DNA of 64,000 bases, from positions 1 through 64,000 of the forward strand of contig CBDDBU010000024.1 of NCBI GenBank assembly GCA_965226045.1, written 5' to 3'. The translations under genes were made by a program, and so were the position numbers. Positions 45,116 to 53,718 of this stretch are shown here, piece after piece (position 1 is the first letter of the stretch; every line of letters begins with the position of its first letter). A model generated the notes under the pieces. The model was not told the DNA's origin and did no database searches. It saw nothing but the letters and a program-made list of their open reading frames with translations. The DNA comes from CBDDBU01 sp965226045. Its GTDB lineage: Bacteria; Pseudomonadota; Alphaproteobacteria; VGEJ01.

Positions 45116-45283
45116 CCAGATTAGTTCTGACTTGATGGTTTTGAAGAAGATCTCGACGACGGCGTTATCATAGCAATTTCCCTTACCGCTCATTGAGGCG
45201 AGGAAACCGAGTTCACCGAGGCGCGCCTGGTATGCGTCTGAGCAGTACTGGCTTCCCCGGACGCTCTCATGTTTGTCAAGCAC
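45116..45283 (-). pseudogene. IS3-family transposase (OrfB) fragment
   Basis: The frame reads RGSQYCSDAYQARLGELGFL followed by ASMSGKGNCYDNAVVE and FFKTIKSELIW. This is the C-terminal part of the IS3-family rve integrase domain, including the second Asp-region remnant and the catalytic Glu in DNAVVEIFF. Both the upstream part of OrfB and the last 40 residues are gone. The tandem 43-bp repeat borders it on one side and a truncated primase gene on the other. Confidence 0.75.
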
Positions 45284-45515
45284 TCGATGGGGCCGTGAGT
45301 TGGCCTTGCCGGACGATGCCGCTCTCGTCGTTAGCCAGTGCGGTCAGGGCCTTGTCCAGACTGCTTATCCGAACCCTGGTCTCGTCACGAAATCTTGCTC
45401 TTAGGCGCTCACTAATATCTGGCCTTGAGCGGCGGAGATCCGCAAGCCGGTGAAGCGCGTGCTGCTCGAATGGTGCACCGGGGTCGGTCTTGGCTCGCCC
45501 AAGAAGCTTGTCCAT
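45284..45515 (-). pseudogene. Island primase-type protein, N-terminal fragment
   Basis: From the ATG at 45515 the frame reads MDKLLGRAKTDPGAPFEQHA followed by LHRLADLRRSRPDISERLRA. This resembles the start of primase/helicase-like proteins carried by small integrative islands (DPGAPFEPxxLxRLAxLRR). It overlaps the tail of the preceding toprim frame and is cut off at about 45284 by the IS3 fragment. It probably encoded the second replication protein of the island. Confidence 0.5.
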
Positions 45516-46270
45516 CCAATCTGCGCCGCCATCGGCGTCTGGCCATCGGCGTCTGGCATGACCGAGATCTTGGCCTCTGGGCTCCATAGACTTGCCTCCG
45601 CTTCAATTTTCTCGCGCGTCCGTTCCGGGCCGTCTCGGTCCAGAGCGTCGGCGATGTCGAATCCATGGTCACCAGCCGGCAAGTGGATGCGAATTGCGCC
45701 ACCGGCGGCAGCCGCCAGATGCGTTGCGATATCGGACATGGCCCTGCGGCCGGCCTTGTTACCGTCGGCGAGCAACAGCACGTTCCGGCCCGCGAGCGGG
45801 CTCCAATTCGTATGACGCCAGGCGCTTGCACCTCCGGCCCAAGTCGTCACGGCGTGGTCGGCGAAGACCTTGGCTGCGGCAGTTGCGCATTTCTCGCCTT
45901 CGACGACGACAATGGGGGTGTCAGAAGCGGAGAGCATGTCCGGCAGGTTATAAAGCGGTCGCGGCCGCGTCATCGCCCTGAGCGCCCATTTGGTTCCCAC
46001 CCAGCACACGGGGCGGACGATTTTCTTGCCGTCTCTGCCCATCCACCGGGCTACGACAAAGGCGCTCCCCCCGTTCCCGGTGTGGTAGGTCCACGTCTCC
46101 GTTGGCGCATCTGTCGTCGCTTCTTTGGGCCGCAGCGAGGGCCAGTTGGGCTGGGGTGCATCGGCGGGCACGGGCACGATCGGAGGCGGCCCGCTGTCCA
46201 TATCCGCCTTTGCAGCCGCAGACCCTTCACCGTCGGTCAGGGGCTCGAACATTCCCGCGTTCGCGCTCAT
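45401..46270 (-). CDS. Toprim-domain primase-like protein of an integrative island
   Basis: About 289 residues from the ATG at 46270, which overlaps the upstream stop (ATGA). The toprim core is visible: IVVVEGEKCATAAAKVFADH (conserved Glu) and NVLLLADGNKAGRRAMSDIA, where canonical toprim DxD reads D-G-N; the third region is GDHGFDIADALDRDGPE. Upstream is a WTYHTGNGGSAFVVARWMGR-type segment common to these proteins. The last 35 or so residues look out of frame with the following primase fragment, so a late indel is possible. Likely role is replication of the island after excision. Confidence 0.65.
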   Translation of the reverse strand: MSANAGMFEPLTDGEGSAAAKADMDSGPPPIVPVPADAPQPNWPSLRPKEATTDAPTETWTYHTGNGGSAFVVARWMGRDGKKIVRPVCWVGTKWALRAMTRPRPLYNLPDMLSASDTPIVVVEGEKCATAAAKVFADHAVTTWAGGASAWRHTNWSPLAGRNVLLLADGNKAGRRAMSDIATHLAAAAGGAIRIHLPAGDHGFDIADALDRDGPERTREKIEAEASLWSPEAKISVMPDADGQTPMAAQIGWTSFLGEPRPTPVHHSSSTRFTGLRISAAQGQILVSA

Positions 46271-46662
46271 TTCCCGATCCCAAGCATTGCCGCCAGCGAA
46301 CGCACAGCCTCGCCCTGTGACGTGCACGACAGGTACGCGGCCAGCGCTACTGGATCACCGCCCCGCGCGTCGTCGGTCGCGAAGTCGGCCCAACGTCCGG
46401 TGCGCAGGTTGATTCGGAACGAACCCGGCGACCGGTCGTGACGGCGTGGATTAAGCGCCACCCATTCGCCGCCCTCGCGCCGCCCGTGCGGCAACCACCG
46501 GAGCAACAGTGCGGGCAGGTGTCCGAGCGCGGCAGCGTTAACCTCCGCGAAGTTGACGCCTGCTCGATCTTCCCCAACGCCACCGCCATTTCCACGTCGG
46601 TGGCGAGCTAGACCGCGTCCCTTTCGACCGGTCCGGGACGGGCGGTGTTGTTTGCGGTACAT
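46267..46662 (-). CDS. Primase-associated N-terminal protein of the island
   Basis: 131 residues from an ATG six bases after the alpA stop. The recognisable part is FAEVNAAALGHLPALLLRWL, GEWVALNPRRHDRSPGSFRI, NLRTGRWADFATDDARGGDP and VALAAYLS. This matches the short DNA-primase-like domain found before toprim proteins in phage satellites and islands. The first 35 residues are Arg/Gly-rich and may not be real, so the start is uncertain. The stop overlaps the toprim start. Confidence 0.6.
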   Translation of the reverse strand: MYRKQHRPSRTGRKGRGLARHRRGNGGGVGEDRAGVNFAEVNAAALGHLPALLLRWLPHGRREGGEWVALNPRRHDRSPGSFRINLRTGRWADFATDDARGGDPVALAAYLSCTSQGEAVRSLAAMLGIGK

Positions 46663-46668
46663 CTCTGA

Positions 46669-46869
46669 TCACGCCTCGGCGCTGATGCTGGCCGCGGCCT
46701 TTTGAGCCTCGATCCAGGCATCGACGACGGAGCGGGGCCAAGCGACTGCCCGCTTGCCGATGCGTAGGGGGCGCGGGAACTCACCCCGTGCCATGGCGGC
46801 ATAAATCCAGGCCCGAGAAAGCCCGGTCAGCGTTTCAACATCAGGTCGGCGGAGCAGCGTATCGGTCAT
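46669..46869 (-). CDS. AlpA-family helix-turn-helix regulator
   Basis: 66 residues from the ATG at 46869 (MTDTLLRRPDVETLTGLSRA). This is the AlpA/MerR-like winged HTH: RRPDVETLTGLSRAWIYAAM, FPRPLRIGKRAVAWPRSVVD and AWIEAQ. AlpA-type proteins switch on excision or integrase genes of cryptic prophages and P4-like satellites. Its position just upstream of the primase genes and near a P4-type integrase fits this. It likely controls the minus-strand operon. Confidence 0.85.
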   Translation of the reverse strand: MTDTLLRRPDVETLTGLSRAWIYAAMARGEFPRPLRIGKRAVAWPRSVVDAWIEAQKAAASISAEA

Positions 46870-46951
46870 CAGAGCCTCCAGATTTCTTACGAGAGCTTCT
46901 AATGCCTCAACACGCGGCGCCCGTCGTGTGACACATAAGGCGAATGGCAAC

Positions 46952-47590
46952 CTCGGTCTGTTTCGCGAGATGATCGACTTCACAGCCGAGCGGCTGAAGG
47001 AATTCGAGGCCCCGGGGCCTGACCGGAGCAGGTCACAGCGAGCGCTCGCTGGATCACTGCGACGGCTGTCGTGACCGGCGCTGAGATATGCTGGCGGACT
47101 TGGCCCATCGCGAAGATCCTGAAGCTGAGGAAAGAAAAATTCACCTCCAGCTCCCTGGCGCTGCAACGGACCGCCGAGAATCGCTTACGGCAGCGATCCA
47201 GAAAGCTTACATCAAGGCCCTGATCGGCTCGACTGAGTTGGGGGTAGCCTTTCCCGGAGCAACCGGGTCAGCGATATCCGACGACCACAGGGGCCAGAAG
47301 CCCGGCAGTCCCGCATCCTCGGCGTCAACTAGCAGAAAAGCCCCTCTGCACTGCAGGCTCGATCTGCCGGTCCATGTGCCCATGCCGGCAAGCATGGCTG
47401 ACGTGTCGTCTCTACCTTCGCTCAGGAGGACGCCAACAGTGCCACCGCCCAGTGGCACCAGGTCGCCGCCCTCATGGAGGATGCCGAGCACGACATCATG
47501 ACGCTGGAATCCGTCGCTCGGACGAGCGGCAGTCTACCCGTCGAGGGAGTCTCCGCGGGCAGGCCAGAAGGTGCGGCGGTAAGCCGCCAG
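46952..47590 (+). pseudogene. IS256-family transposase, heavily decayed
   Basis: Pieces of an IS256-type transposase appear in order but in different frames with large internal losses. GLFREMIDFTAERLKEFEA is at the N-terminus. GAGHSERSLDHCDGCRDR and a KILKLRKE-like piece follow, then SLTAAIQKAYIKALIG, then ISDDHRGQKPG, FAQEDANSATAQWHQVAALM and finally MTLESVARTSG. Several small deletions separate them and the whole is about half the expected 1.2 kb. Other frames over this interval are not coding. Confidence 0.6.
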
Positions 47591-48592
47591 CGCTCTTAAG
47601 ACACTTCGGTAACTACTTCCAATTCGTGCACTCTTGCTCCCTGAATAATTCCCTGCCCGCCTCGCCTTCTTCTCCTCCTCCAGAACATCGGCCACTGCAT
47701 CGCAGATCGAGTAATAGAAGCCTTGGGCCTCGGTGTCTTCGTTGCGCGTTGCGTAGAGGTTGGGGAAATGCTTCCTGACCTTGATAGCGGTCCATATCCC
47801 GTGAACTCCCATCCCCTCGGACAACGGCAGGTTTGTCATCTCCACCAGGTCGCTTGCGGTCAAGCCCTTGCCTTGGTCGCGATGCCCCCATGGGCGGGCG
47901 TTCATCCCGTTCAGGATCTCTAGGGTCCGCTCGATACCATTTGGAATCTTGAGGACATAATCGTTCCGGATCTCGTGGCAACGCTCGATGTCTTGCAGCC
48001 GCTCGGAAGCATGCCCGGAGCAGAGCTCCCCGAACGATTTTCCGCCGAGTTGTTCGTGCACTGCCCGCAAGTCCACTTGCAGCTGCCTCAACGTCCTTTC
48101 CTTTTCCCCGCAGAGAACGAGAACGTTGCTCCCGGTCGCCATCGCCTCGACCACCAACCCGATGCGATACTTTTGAGTCGCCTGCTGACTCCACCGCCCT
48201 GTCACTCTCTCGTGCTCGTGTTCCCATCTCTGCAACCGTTCCGGTATGGCCCCGCCCGCCCTGCGCATCTCATGCAAGAGGATTGTCAGGGCTTTGCGAT
48301 ACGCTGGATGCTTGCGATCCCTTTTGAGAAGGCTTTCGAGGACTCCGGAATCGGACCCGCGGTGTAGATAGCAGTGCCCCAGATAGGCGGCGCGAGCCGC
48401 AGACGGATCGTTGGGAAGTTGGATGGCTCCCAGGATAGCGGCGAGCATGGTCGCAGTCTCGCGCTCGCGATACTCGGGCGTCGATTCCTCATACGGCTCC
48501 ACCACTCCGACGGCCTGCAGGTACGCGAGGGCGGTCTTCGTGGGGTCTTCGTATTCGATCTCGACCCCGGATCGTTCGTTTGCCCCGCTCAC
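47534..48592 (-). CDS. Island protein of unknown function, coupled to integrase
   Basis: 352 residues from a GTG at 48592 that overlaps the integrase stop as GTGA; the track of the frame further upstream lies inside the integrase gene. I do not recognise a family. The protein is polar, with segments such as SVLESLLKRDRKHPAYRKAL-like helices (GVLESLLKRDRKHPAYRKAL), LRQLQVDLRAVHEQLGGKSF and DAVADVLEEEKKARRAGNYS, suggesting a mostly helical soluble protein. Translational coupling to the integrase suggests an accessory role of the island. Its 3' end overlaps the IS256 remnant by about 55 bp. Confidence 0.6.
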   Translation of the reverse strand: MSGANERSGVEIEYEDPTKTALAYLQAVGVVEPYEESTPEYRERETATMLAAILGAIQLPNDPSAARAAYLGHCYLHRGSDSGVLESLLKRDRKHPAYRKALTILLHEMRRAGGAIPERLQRWEHEHERVTGRWSQQATQKYRIGLVVEAMATGSNVLVLCGEKERTLRQLQVDLRAVHEQLGGKSFGELCSGHASERLQDIERCHEIRNDYVLKIPNGIERTLEILNGMNARPWGHRDQGKGLTASDLVEMTNLPLSEGMGVHGIWTAIKVRKHFPNLYATRNEDTEAQGFYYSICDAVADVLEEEKKARRAGNYSGSKSARIGSSYRSVLRALAAYRRTFWPARGDSLDG

Positions 48593-49790
48593 AGGCTTGG
48601 TTCCCTCGATTGCCGGGCCATCGGAACCACCGTGTCGCCGGCATCGGCCGCCAGATATGCAGCCCAGCGCTCCATCAGCTTGCGCCGCAGGTCCAGCAGA
48701 TCCGAGCGGGCATAGGCGCCCTCGACACCCTTCACCGTGTGGGCCAGGCAGGCTTCGGCCACCTCGCGCGGCACGCGCGCGGACTCCGAACACCAGTCCC
48801 GGAAGGTCGAACGGAAGCCGTGCGGAACAGCGTCAATATCGAGCTCACGCAACAGCTTCGAAAGCGCCGAATCGGACATGGGCTTCCGCCCAGCCAGGGC
48901 CGGAAACACCAGGCCGCTCCCGTCATCGAGCGTCCGCGCCTCTTCGAGGATCGCCAGTGCCCGGTTCGACAGAGGAACGCGATGCTCGCGTCCGCCCTTC
49001 ATCCGCTCGCTCGGGATCGTCCAGGTCGCCGCGTCCATGTCGAACTCGGACCACGATGCGCCCCGGACCTCGCCGGAACGCGCAGCCGTCAGAACCAGGA
49101 ATTCGAACGCCAGCCGCGCCGGGAGCGAAGCCTTCGCTTCCCTCACCGCCCTGATCGCGTCGCCGGCTTCGGTGTGATGAACGGACCGGAAATGCCGGCG
49201 CCTGTTGCCGACTCTCGGCAACGCAGACGCGATGGCGTCGCCGGCAGGATTGTCGCCGCGATACCCCTGCGCGACTGCCCACTTCATGATCGCGCTGATG
49301 CGCTGGCGAACGCGGCGGGCAGTCTCGGCCTTTTCGGTCCATATCGGCAGCAGGACCGCCATCACGTCGGCCGTGGTGATTATATCCACCGGCCTGGCCC
49401 GCGAGACGCGGAAAAGCGTATCGCCGCAACGATGACGTCCATTGCCCGGCCGACTTTCCGCCATCGCGCCACGTCGGCTTGTGGATTTCGATCACCGTCC
49501 GGGCGGCCACCTCAAAGATCGGAATGTCCGATCGCCGCTTGAGTGCCAGCGGATCACCGCCGGCACGTGCCAGCTTGCGGCCGTCGAAAGCCGCCGCGCG
49601 GGCTTCAGCCAACGAGACCAGTGGATGGCCGCCAAGTCCTATGTCGCACCGCCGACCGCGCACGACGGTTCGTAGAACCCAGGACTTCGCGCCGCTCGGT
49701 TTGACCACGAGATACAAGCCATTGGCGTCGCCATGCCGTCCCGGCTTCGTTACCGTCGCGGCGACCTCGCCGTTAGTCCTCCAGCCACCG
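48589..49790 (-). pseudogene. P4-type tyrosine integrase, frameshifted
   Basis: The N-terminal part (frame ending at about 49390) has the DUF4102 arm-binding domain: TKPGRHGDANGLYLVVKPSG, AKSWVLRT and DIGLGGHPLVSLAEARAAAF. The C-terminal part, in another frame, has the core and catalytic domains: Arg in LTAARSGEVRGASW, Lys in ERMKGGREHRVPL, HxxR-type in VPHGFRSTFRDWCSE, His in CLAHTVKGVEGAYARSD and the Tyr nucleophile in AYARSD. The shift is near 49390-49430. An additional problem exists at the 5' end, where no good start is in frame. P4-type integrases usually insert islands at tRNA genes; no tRNA is seen nearby. Confidence 0.8.
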
Positions 49791-49916
49791 ACGTACCCTC
49801 ATTCACTCCCACACACGATATGGGAACGTAGTAGCACTGGGCAGAACTTTCAAGCCGTCAACGGCACCGGAATGCCCCGGTATTCATGGACTATAGAGCA
49901 GTGCCAAGAACTATGT

Positions 49917-50042
49917 GGAAGTGCCGAAAGCGGACAGGAGGTCCTCGACTTGGCGCAGCGACAGCGGATAGCGGACATACATCATCACCGCCAGGCGGAT
50001 CACCTCGGGTGAACTGTTGAAGTAGCGAAAGGGATCCGTCAT
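49917..50042 (-). pseudogene. IS6-family transposase, N-terminal fragment
   Basis: The minus-strand frame from the ATG at 50042 reads MTDPFRYFNSSPEVIRLAVM followed by MYVRYPLSLRQVEDLLSAFG, the characteristic start of IS6-family transposases. It stops after about 42 residues, before the DDE domain. The rest of the interval from 49791 to 50108 has no other gene. It marks the border between the island and the conserved purH region. Confidence 0.7.
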
Positions 50043-50108
50043 CGGCCGACGCTACGGATCGCCTCTGCCCAGCTCAAGCCGATTTCCTCTGACAGTGCCC
50101 GCCCGGGT

Positions 50109-51722
50109 TCAGTGGCGAAAGTGGCGCATGCTGGTGAAGACCATGGCAAGGCCGGCCTCGTCGGCGGCGGCGATCACCTCGTCGTCGCGTCGCGATCCGC
50201 CCGGCTGGATAACGGCGCTGGCGCCGGCCTCCGCCACCACCAACAGGCCATCGGCGAACGGGAAGAAGGCGTCGGACGCCGCCACCGAGCCTTGGGTGAA
50301 CGGGGTCGCCAGACCCGCCGCGCTCGCCGCCTCACGGGCCTTGGCGCCGGCGATGCGGGCGGCGTCGACCCGGCTCATCTGGCCGGCCCCGATGCCGACG
50401 CTGGCGCCATCCTTGGCATAGACGATAGCGTTGGACTTGACGTGTTTGGCCACCGTGAAGGCGAATAGAAGGTCGGCGAGTTCGTCCGCCCGTGGCGCGC
50501 GCCGAGTCACCGTCTTGAGGTCCGCGCCGCCGATCACGGCATGGTCGCGCGTCTGCATCAGGTAGCCGCCAGCGATGGTGCGCAGAGTAGTGCCGGGCGC
50601 GGCCGCCGACGGTGGCGGCCCGGCGAGCAGCAGCCGTAGGTTTGGTTTCCTGGCCATGCTCGCCCGAGCATCGGCGTCCGCCGCCGGCGCGATGACGACC
50701 TCGGTGAACAGTTTGGCGATTTCGACGGCGGTGGCTCGGTCGAGGGGGCGGTTGGTTGCGACGATGCCGCCAAAGGCGCTGATGGGATCGCAGGCGAGCG
50801 CCCGCCGGTAGGCCTCGACCAATGTGTCCGCGACCGCGACGCCGCACGGGTTGGCATGTTTGATAATTGCTACCGCCGGCCGCTCGGTGAACTCCGCGAC
50901 CAATTCGTAGGCGGCGTCGGTATCGTTGAGATTGTTGAAGCTCAGCTCTCGGCCCTGGACTTGCGCGGCGTTGGCGACGCCGGCGCGCGGCGCTCCGCCC
51001 ATATAGAGCGCTGCTCGCTGATGCGGATTCTCGCCATAGCGCAGAACCGCCGCCCGCCGCGCCGAGATCACCAGCCGTGCGGGGAACGGTTGGTCCCCCT
51101 GGGGGGCGCCTCTCTCCCGGCCAAACCACGCGGCGATGGCGGCATCATAGGCGGCGGTGTGGCGGAACGCTTCCGTCGCCAGCCATCGCCGGGTCGCCAG
51201 GGTGGTCGCGCCGTCGTTGGCCGTCATCTCCGCGCACAACAGCTCATAGTCTGCCGCGCGCGCGATCACCGTGACGAAGGCGTGATTCTTGGCCGCCGCG
51301 CGGAGCAACGCCGGGCCGCCGATGTCGATGTTCTCGACGCAGGTCGCGGCGTCGGCGCCGGCCGCCACGGTGTCCTCGAATGGGTAGAGATTGACGACCA
51401 CGAGGTCGATCGCGGCGATGCCGTGGGCCACCATCGCCGCGTCGTGGGCCGGGTCGTCGCGGACCGCCAGGATGCCGCCGTGGACGCGCGGATGCAGCGT
51501 CTTGAGGCGGCCGTCCATCATCTCCGGAAAGCCGGTGTAAGCGCCGATCTCGACGTGGGCGATGTCGGCGTCCGCCAACGCTCGGGCGGTGCCGCCGGTC
51601 GATAGAATCTCGACCCCGCGTTCGGCCAGGAAACGGCCGAGATCGACCAGGCCGGATTTGTCCGAGACCGAGATCAAGGCGCGGCCGATTGTCGCGCGGT
51701 CCGTTGTCGCGCGATCAGGCAT
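50109..51722 (-). CDS. purH: Bifunctional AICAR transformylase / IMP cyclohydrolase
   Basis: 537 residues, full length. It catalyses the last two steps of IMP synthesis. The N-terminal MGS-like IMP cyclohydrolase domain shows ALISVSDKSGLVDLGRFLAE, LSTGGTARAL and GRLKTLHPRVHGGIL. The C-terminal formyltransferase domain shows ELSFNNLNDTDAAYELV, IIKHANPCGVAVADTLVEAY, SDAFFPFADGL and AVIQPGGSRRDDEV. It starts two bases after the stop of the CapD-like gene and so is probably co-transcribed with the polysaccharide genes. Confidence 0.96.
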   Translation of the reverse strand: MPDRATTDRATIGRALISVSDKSGLVDLGRFLAERGVEILSTGGTARALADADIAHVEIGAYTGFPEMMDGRLKTLHPRVHGGILAVRDDPAHDAAMVAHGIAAIDLVVVNLYPFEDTVAAGADAATCVENIDIGGPALLRAAAKNHAFVTVIARAADYELLCAEMTANDGATTLATRRWLATEAFRHTAAYDAAIAAWFGRERGAPQGDQPFPARLVISARRAAVLRYGENPHQRAALYMGGAPRAGVANAAQVQGRELSFNNLNDTDAAYELVAEFTERPAVAIIKHANPCGVAVADTLVEAYRRALACDPISAFGGIVATNRPLDRATAVEIAKLFTEVVIAPAADADARASMARKPNLRLLLAGPPPSAAAPGTTLRTIAGGYLMQTRDHAVIGGADLKTVTRRAPRADELADLLFAFTVAKHVKSNAIVYAKDGASVGIGAGQMSRVDAARIAGAKAREAASAAGLATPFTQGSVAASDAFFPFADGLLVVAEAGASAVIQPGGSRRDDEVIAAADEAGLAMVFTSMRHFRH

Positions 51723-51723
51723 G

Positions 51724-53718
51724 TCAGGCGGTGGTGGCGGCGCGTCCGGCCGGCGGCGCTGTGCTCGCGCCGCGGTCCGGGGCGGGGGTGTATTCGGGCA
51801 CGATCCGACCGAGGATCGCCAGCGTCTCGGCGGTGTTGCGGCCGACTGCGGCCGCGATCAGGCGATCTAGTTCGGGCGCTAGCCGGCCATGGTCGATCAG
51901 GCGCGGCGCGGCCAGCATGATGCCGGCGCACGTGGTCGGCACTAGCCGCTCGGATGTGTGCAACAGCTCCTCGTCGAGCTTCTCGCCGGGCCTGAGCCCG
52001 GTGAAGACAATCGCGATGTCGTCGTCGGGTTGCCGCCCGGCCAGCCGGATCATCTGTCGCGCCAGGTCGTGGATGCGCACCGGCTCGCCCATGTCGAGAA
52101 CGAACAGCCCGCCGCCCGCGCTCGTCTCTTCGCGCGGCAGCGCCGAGGCCTGGAGGACCAGCGCGACCGCCTCGCGCGTGGTCATGAAGTAGCGCCGAAC
52201 GTCGGGGTGGGTCACCGTCAGCGGCCCGCCGCCGGCGATCTGGCGGCGGAACAGCGGCACCACCGAGCCGGTCGAGCCCAACACATTGCCGAACCGCACC
52301 GTGACATAGCGGGTCGGGTGGTCGCGCCCAGCCTCGGCCACGCCCAAGGCCTGGCACAGCATCTCCGCGACCCGCTTGCTCGCTCCCATGACCGAGGTCG
52401 GGTTGACCGCCTTATCGGTGGAGATCAAGACCATGACGCGGACACCGGCCGCGCGGCAGGCCTCGGCGACGACGCGAGTCCCGAGCGCGTTGTTCAGCAC
52501 CGTCTCGTTCGGATTGGCCTCGCCCAAGGGCAAGTGCTTGAAGGCGGCGGCGTGAAACACCAGCTCCGGGCTCTCGTCGGCCACCAACCGGCCGATGCGG
52601 ACGGCGTCTCGCACGTCGCCGAGAAAGGCCCCGCGCGACACCTGCGGGCAGCGCTCGGCGAGTTCCCGGTCGATCCGGTAGAGGTTGTACTCGCCGTTGT
52701 CGAGCAGGGCTATTCGCGCCGGCGCCAGCGCCGCGATCTGGCGTGCGAGCTCCGCGCCAATGGTGCCGCCGGCGCCGGTCACTAGCACCCGCCGACCGGC
52801 GATCAGGGCCGCCATCGCCGCGCGGTCGAGTACCTGCTGCGGCCGGCCCAGCAGATCCTCGACCTCGACCGGCCGAGGTTCGGTGCTATCGGCGGGCTCC
52901 GCCCCACTCTCGCCCCGGAAATTGGCCTCGCGCCGGAAATCGGTCAATCGCGGCAGCCGCGCGAGCGTCATGCCGCTGCGATCGGCGAGGTTGAACAGCT
53001 CCCTCATCGCGGTTCCGTCGATCGCCTCCGAGGCTACGATCAGCCGGCGCGGTCCCCGCCCACGCGCGGTCAAGCGCTCGATGATGGCGGCCGTTTCGGC
53101 GAGCGTTCCCAGCACCCGCACGCCACGGATCGCACCGCCGACCCTGCCCGCGCCGTCGTCGACGATCCCGACCACCGCATAGGCGCCCGCGCGCGCCCGC
53201 GCCATCTCGCGAACGAATGTCTCGGCTGCGTCACCGGCGCCGATCAGCAACACCGGCACCCGGGGCCCGTCCTCGCGAACGAAGACATGGGCGAGGCCGC
53301 GGTCCTTTACCAATCGCCACAAAAGACGCGGCACGCCCAGCATCAGCACCAGAAGCGGCCAGTTGATGAACACCGACGTGCGCGGATAGTCGGCGAGCCG
53401 CGTGACCGCGAACAGCACCGGCAGGAAGATCAGAATCGCGATCGTCACCGCCCGGGCGATCGCGGACAGGTCATTGAGCGAGGCGTAGTGCCAGATGCCG
53501 CGATAAAGTCCGGTCCACCAGAAAACAACGGCGCTCACGGCGGCGAACAATAGCGTGCCTTCCCACAGGAAGCCGATTGGCTGCACCGCCCCGAAGGTCC
53601 AATAGCGCAGCCACACCGCGATCTCGAACGAGGCCGCCGCCATGACTATATCGTGGACGGACACCGCGGCGATGCGCGGGTTGAAGGTCGGGGGAGCTGT
53701 TTTCGCGTCAGGCGGCAT
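51724..53718 (-). CDS. CapD/PglF-like nucleotide-sugar 4,6-dehydratase
   Basis: 664 residues from the ATG at 53718, overlapping the preceding gene by 11 bp. Four N-terminal TM helices (about residues 15-120, for example VSAVVFWWTGLYRGIWHY) anchor it in the inner membrane. A CoA-binding-like Rossmann region (VLLIGAGDAAETFVREM) precedes the extended SDR catalytic domain with NAD motif VLVTGAGGTIGAELARQIA, FHAAAFKHLPLGEANP and the catalytic region VLISTDKAVNPTSVMGASKR. Such enzymes (WbpM, PglF, CapD) dehydrate UDP-GlcNAc or similar for surface glycans. Operon with a WecA-like transferase and a glycosyltransferase supports that. Confidence 0.9.
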   Translation of the reverse strand: MPPDAKTAPPTFNPRIAAVSVHDIVMAAASFEIAVWLRYWTFGAVQPIGFLWEGTLLFAAVSAVVFWWTGLYRGIWHYASLNDLSAIARAVTIAILIFLPVLFAVTRLADYPRTSVFINWPLLVLMLGVPRLLWRLVKDRGLAHVFVREDGPRVPVLLIGAGDAAETFVREMARARAGAYAVVGIVDDGAGRVGGAIRGVRVLGTLAETAAIIERLTARGRGPRRLIVASEAIDGTAMRELFNLADRSGMTLARLPRLTDFRREANFRGESGAEPADSTEPRPVEVEDLLGRPQQVLDRAAMAALIAGRRVLVTGAGGTIGAELARQIAALAPARIALLDNGEYNLYRIDRELAERCPQVSRGAFLGDVRDAVRIGRLVADESPELVFHAAAFKHLPLGEANPNETVLNNALGTRVVAEACRAAGVRVMVLISTDKAVNPTSVMGASKRVAEMLCQALGVAEAGRDHPTRYVTVRFGNVLGSTGSVVPLFRRQIAGGGPLTVTHPDVRRYFMTTREAVALVLQASALPREETSAGGGLFVLDMGEPVRIHDLARQMIRLAGRQPDDDIAIVFTGLRPGEKLDEELLHTSERLVPTTCAGIMLAAPRLIDHGRLAPELDRLIAAAVGRNTAETLAILGRIVPEYTPAPDRGASTAPPAGRAATTA

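Noticed and set aside
49790..50108. tRNA or attachment site next to the P4-type integrase
   Set aside because: No cloverleaf-like sequence or tRNA 3' end was seen. The interval holds only an IS6 fragment.
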